NCBI GenBank assembly: GCA_021648365.1
Contig: JAKISY010000088.1
Span: forward strand, 1 to 19,589
Reading direction: 5' to 3'
Length of the DNA: 19,589 nucleotides
Origin: Verrucomicrobiales bacterium
GTDB taxonomy: Bacteria; Verrucomicrobiota; Verrucomicrobiia; Verrucomicrobiales; DEV007
Of the stretch, positions 17,942 through 19,589 are shown in pieces. The translations under genes and the position numbers were made by a program. The notes beneath the pieces are model-generated. The model had not been told where the DNA came from and searched no databases. It was given only the letters and a program-made list of their open reading frames with translations. Each line of letters starts with the position of its first letter. Within the stretch, counting starts at the first letter, position 1.

Positions 17942-17973
17942 GGAAAAGAGAGGACGACTTTCCAGTCGCCCTC
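17942..17973 (-). terminator. Rho-independent terminator after the outer-membrane transporter gene
   Basis: On the minus strand GAGGGCGACT (17964-17973) pairs with AGTCGTCCTC (17949-17958) with one G-T wobble across 5 bases. TCTTTTCC follows. It begins about 30 bases after the stop at 18003. Confidence 0.8.
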
Positions 17974-18002
17974 TTCACCATTACTTATCTAACCAAACAC
18001 TA

Positions 18003-19103
18003 TCACCAAGCTTTCTGCCAGCCAAGCATCATCATCCATTGATTACCCAACTGAGGACCATTCAGATCCTGATAAACAGGACCGCCCACCTCCAAGGCTA
18101 ATCGATGCCCCTTTAACCAGCCTTCCTGCACATATAGATTGATCCCAGCCAATACATCTACACGCTCTCCCCCTCTTAAAGACGGATCAGCAGTGGCAAT
18201 AACACTCGGTGGAATCATCAATCCTTTAGCTTCACCACGGATATCATCCCAAGTGGTACCCACCACACGTAGCGATGCGCTGATCCAGTCCGACCAGCGG
18301 TAAGCTCCCCATGATGACAGCGAATATTCATCACCCAAACGATAACCTTGGCTATTCGTATCAAGGCGTAGGTTCGCCAGAAATTGCGTTCCCCAAGACC
18401 ATTTGCCTGATTGCCCTAAATAAGAGAGCCCAGGCAACAAACCCCAAGAACCAGAGCCCAACTGCATTGGATAAGGCAATTGCGTATTTCCAGGTCCTGG
18501 CACAAATCCCTTTTCTGTAATAGAACCAGTAGGAGCGCTAAGCCCAAAGTTCAGATTGATCCGATGACCACCCAAATCCATCACTTGAGTCAAAGCACTC
18601 AACCTGAGATCCCCAAACCCTTCCGTCTCAGTGTTAAAGATAAAACCATCTCTTCGTAAATGATCCATCGTGTTGATCATGTAGGGTGCCATCAGCATCA
18701 AAGTCACCTTATCATGCGGTGCCCACATCCCGCCCAGCATATGCATGTGCATCTCCATGCTGATAGGGGTCACCATATACCCCTCACCAGTAGGAGAGAT
18801 CATCTGTGCATCCGATATCTTATCCCTACCTTTAAAATTGTCCGACATAGACATGTATTGGTAACGATAAGAAAGCATGCCACCACCAGCGTGATGCGTG
18901 TGATCAGACATGATCCCCGCTGGGGAGAGGCTAGCATGAGAACCGTGCCCCGAGTGTGAACCGCAGCCGGAATGAGCAGAGCCTTCTTCACAATTACAGA
19001 CCCGCTCCCCGACAGCAGTCTCTTTCCCCTCATCCTTAGCGTGAAGCTGTATAGCAAAGGTTGACACTCCTACACAGAGGATGATTTTATTTAATTTATT
19101 CAT
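18003..19103 (-). CDS. Outer-membrane 'transporter' protein of a copper-type locus
   Basis: The 366-residue protein begins with a signal peptide (cut near residue 22). A Cys/His/Gly-rich stretch follows (GERVCNCEEGSAHSGCGSHSGHGSH, 32-56). The body has alternating Met/aromatic beta-strand patterns: MLSYRYQYMSM (76-86), ISMEMHMHMLGGMWAP (114-129) and LMLMAPYM (135-142). Toward the end are LNFGLSAPTGS, LPYPMQLGSGSWGLLPGLSY and GHRLALEVGGPVYQDLNGPQLG, closing with the C-terminal aromatic strand GWQKAW. I recognise this as a beta-barrel family usually annotated as 'transporter', seen near copper-resistance genes. The exact substrate is unproven. A degraded paralogue lies at 15958-16265. A terminator follows at 17942-17973, and the 197-base upstream gap shows no clear riboswitch. 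Confidence 0.82.
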   Translation of the reverse strand: MNKLNKIILCVGVSTFAIQLHAKDEGKETAVGERVCNCEEGSAHSGCGSHSGHGSHASLSPAGIMSDHTHHAGGGMLSYRYQYMSMSDNFKGRDKISDAQMISPTGEGYMVTPISMEMHMHMLGGMWAPHDKVTLMLMAPYMINTMDHLRRDGFIFNTETEGFGDLRLSALTQVMDLGGHRINLNFGLSAPTGSITEKGFVPGPGNTQLPYPMQLGSGSWGLLPGLSYLGQSGKWSWGTQFLANLRLDTNSQGYRLGDEYSLSSWGAYRWSDWISASLRVVGTTWDDIRGEAKGLMIPPSVIATADPSLRGGERVDVLAGINLYVQEGWLKGHRLALEVGGPVYQDLNGPQLGNQWMMMLGWQKAW

Positions 19104-19261
19104 TTAGATTTTTTTAAAGTTAGTTCTATTTATTTCTGTAGCATTTTTCCGTCATTGCCGGACGTGTCTTCGCAGCATGCTTTCCCAAGGATTAACGACT
19201 CCCACCACCGAGACACCATAGCACCAAGACAAGGGTACGTGATATCGGCGACAACTCTCAT

Positions 19262-19283
19262 TCAAAAGTGCTTAGCAAGCACT
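19262..19283 (-). terminator. Hairpin terminator after the right-edge gene
   Basis: On the minus strand AGTGCTT (19277-19283) pairs with AAGCACT (19267-19273) with a 3-nt loop. Four T's follow. It lies 18-39 bases beyond the stop of the right-edge reading frame. Confidence 0.65.
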
Positions 19284-19300
19284 CGAAGCAATCCGCAATC

Positions 19301-19589
19301 TCAGGAATAGAAAAATAATCGCGGCGGTGGCGTGAGCGGTTGATCACAACGACTTGCCGCAGAAAGAGTATCCTGCGAAAGAACGAACATTGGCATCTGT
19401 TTAGATCGACCAAGAAGCAACGCGCCCTCACCAAGCAAATGGATCAATCGCATACCACTCACTTCCCAAACCTCTTTGTCTTCCCCCTGCGATTGACTCA
19501 CCCCCTCCGCTACCACCAAACAACGGTGACAAGGAGCCTTACCCAAAAAAACCACACGAAGGACCTGACCCAACGGCACACTCTCACTT
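19301..19589 (-). CDS. Partial PCxxC protein, 5' end beyond window
   Basis: The frame is open to the right edge. A GTG at 19577-19579 could be the first codon, but SES residues continue upstream of it, so the start is probably outside the window. The visible part reads VLRVVFLGKAPCHRC and ends QPLTPPPRLFFYS. VVF-x4-PCxxC and the Pro-rich tail echo the membrane protein at 17442-17849, which suggests a paralogue; the rest aligns only loosely. No family is recognised. Its terminator follows at 19262-19283. Confidence 0.6.
   Translation of the reverse strand, partial: SESVPLGQVLRVVFLGKAPCHRCLVVAEGVSQSQGEDKEVWEVSGMRLIHLLGEGALLLGRSKQMPMFVLSQDTLSAASRCDQPLTPPPRLFFYS

Noticed and set aside
19104..19260. 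Possible riboswitch or RNA gene upstream of the outer-membrane gene
   Set aside because: The stretch with GGTGGTGGGAGTCG looks suggestive, but I could not fit it to a cobalamin, TPP or tRNA fold and found only a 4-bp stem.

Overview
The window carries an ordinary bacterial chromosome segment with moderate GC and no tRNA, rRNA, CRISPR or insertion sequence that I can see. Most start codons lack a clear Shine-Dalgarno sequence. Several proteins belong to groups I associate with Verrucomicrobiota and other PVC bacteria: a large AsmA protein, a von Willebrand (VWA) protein on a TPR/membrane scaffold, and a terpene-cyclase-like toroid on the same scaffold. I therefore infer a Verrucomicrobiota-like Gram-negative host. 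This is inference, not proof.

Left part (1-5204, all minus strand): an AsmA-family envelope protein runs off the left edge. Upstream of it is a run of three small predicted lipoproteins (a coiled-coil one, an EF-hand one and a glycine-zipper/Arg-rich one) ending in a clear terminator. Before those lies a zinc alcohol dehydrogenase whose 5' end is destroyed by three separate lesions.

Middle (5348-10218): a His/Gly-rich secreted protein with its terminator and a YihX-like HAD phosphatase lie on the plus strand. A two-ACT-domain protein and glmS (UDP-GlcNAc precursor synthesis) follow on the minus strand. glgC (glycogen precursor synthesis) is divergent from glmS. A perfect 16-bp direct repeat with a 22-bp period sits in the 114-bp glmS/glgC gap.

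Region 10234-15743 (minus) is the most unusual block. A toroid (squalene-cyclase-repeat) protein, a membrane-anchored alpha/beta hydrolase and a VWA protein are encoded in that order. The first and third share the same N-terminal plan: TPR-like helices, acidic linker, one membrane segment with a common signature, and an MGGFG motif. They then carry different C-terminal domains. This looks like an envelope system with a reused scaffold that I cannot match to a named pathway.

Right part (15744-19589, minus) resembles a copper-handling locus. It encodes an outer-membrane 'transporter' with Met/His-rich stretches, a small membrane protein with a PCxxC motif, a c-type cytochrome and a CusF-like copper-binding lipoprotein. 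At its 3' end is a decayed second copy of the outer-membrane gene with a large internal deletion. A second PCxxC protein enters from the right edge, so the locus may have grown by duplication of a PCxxC/outer-membrane unit.
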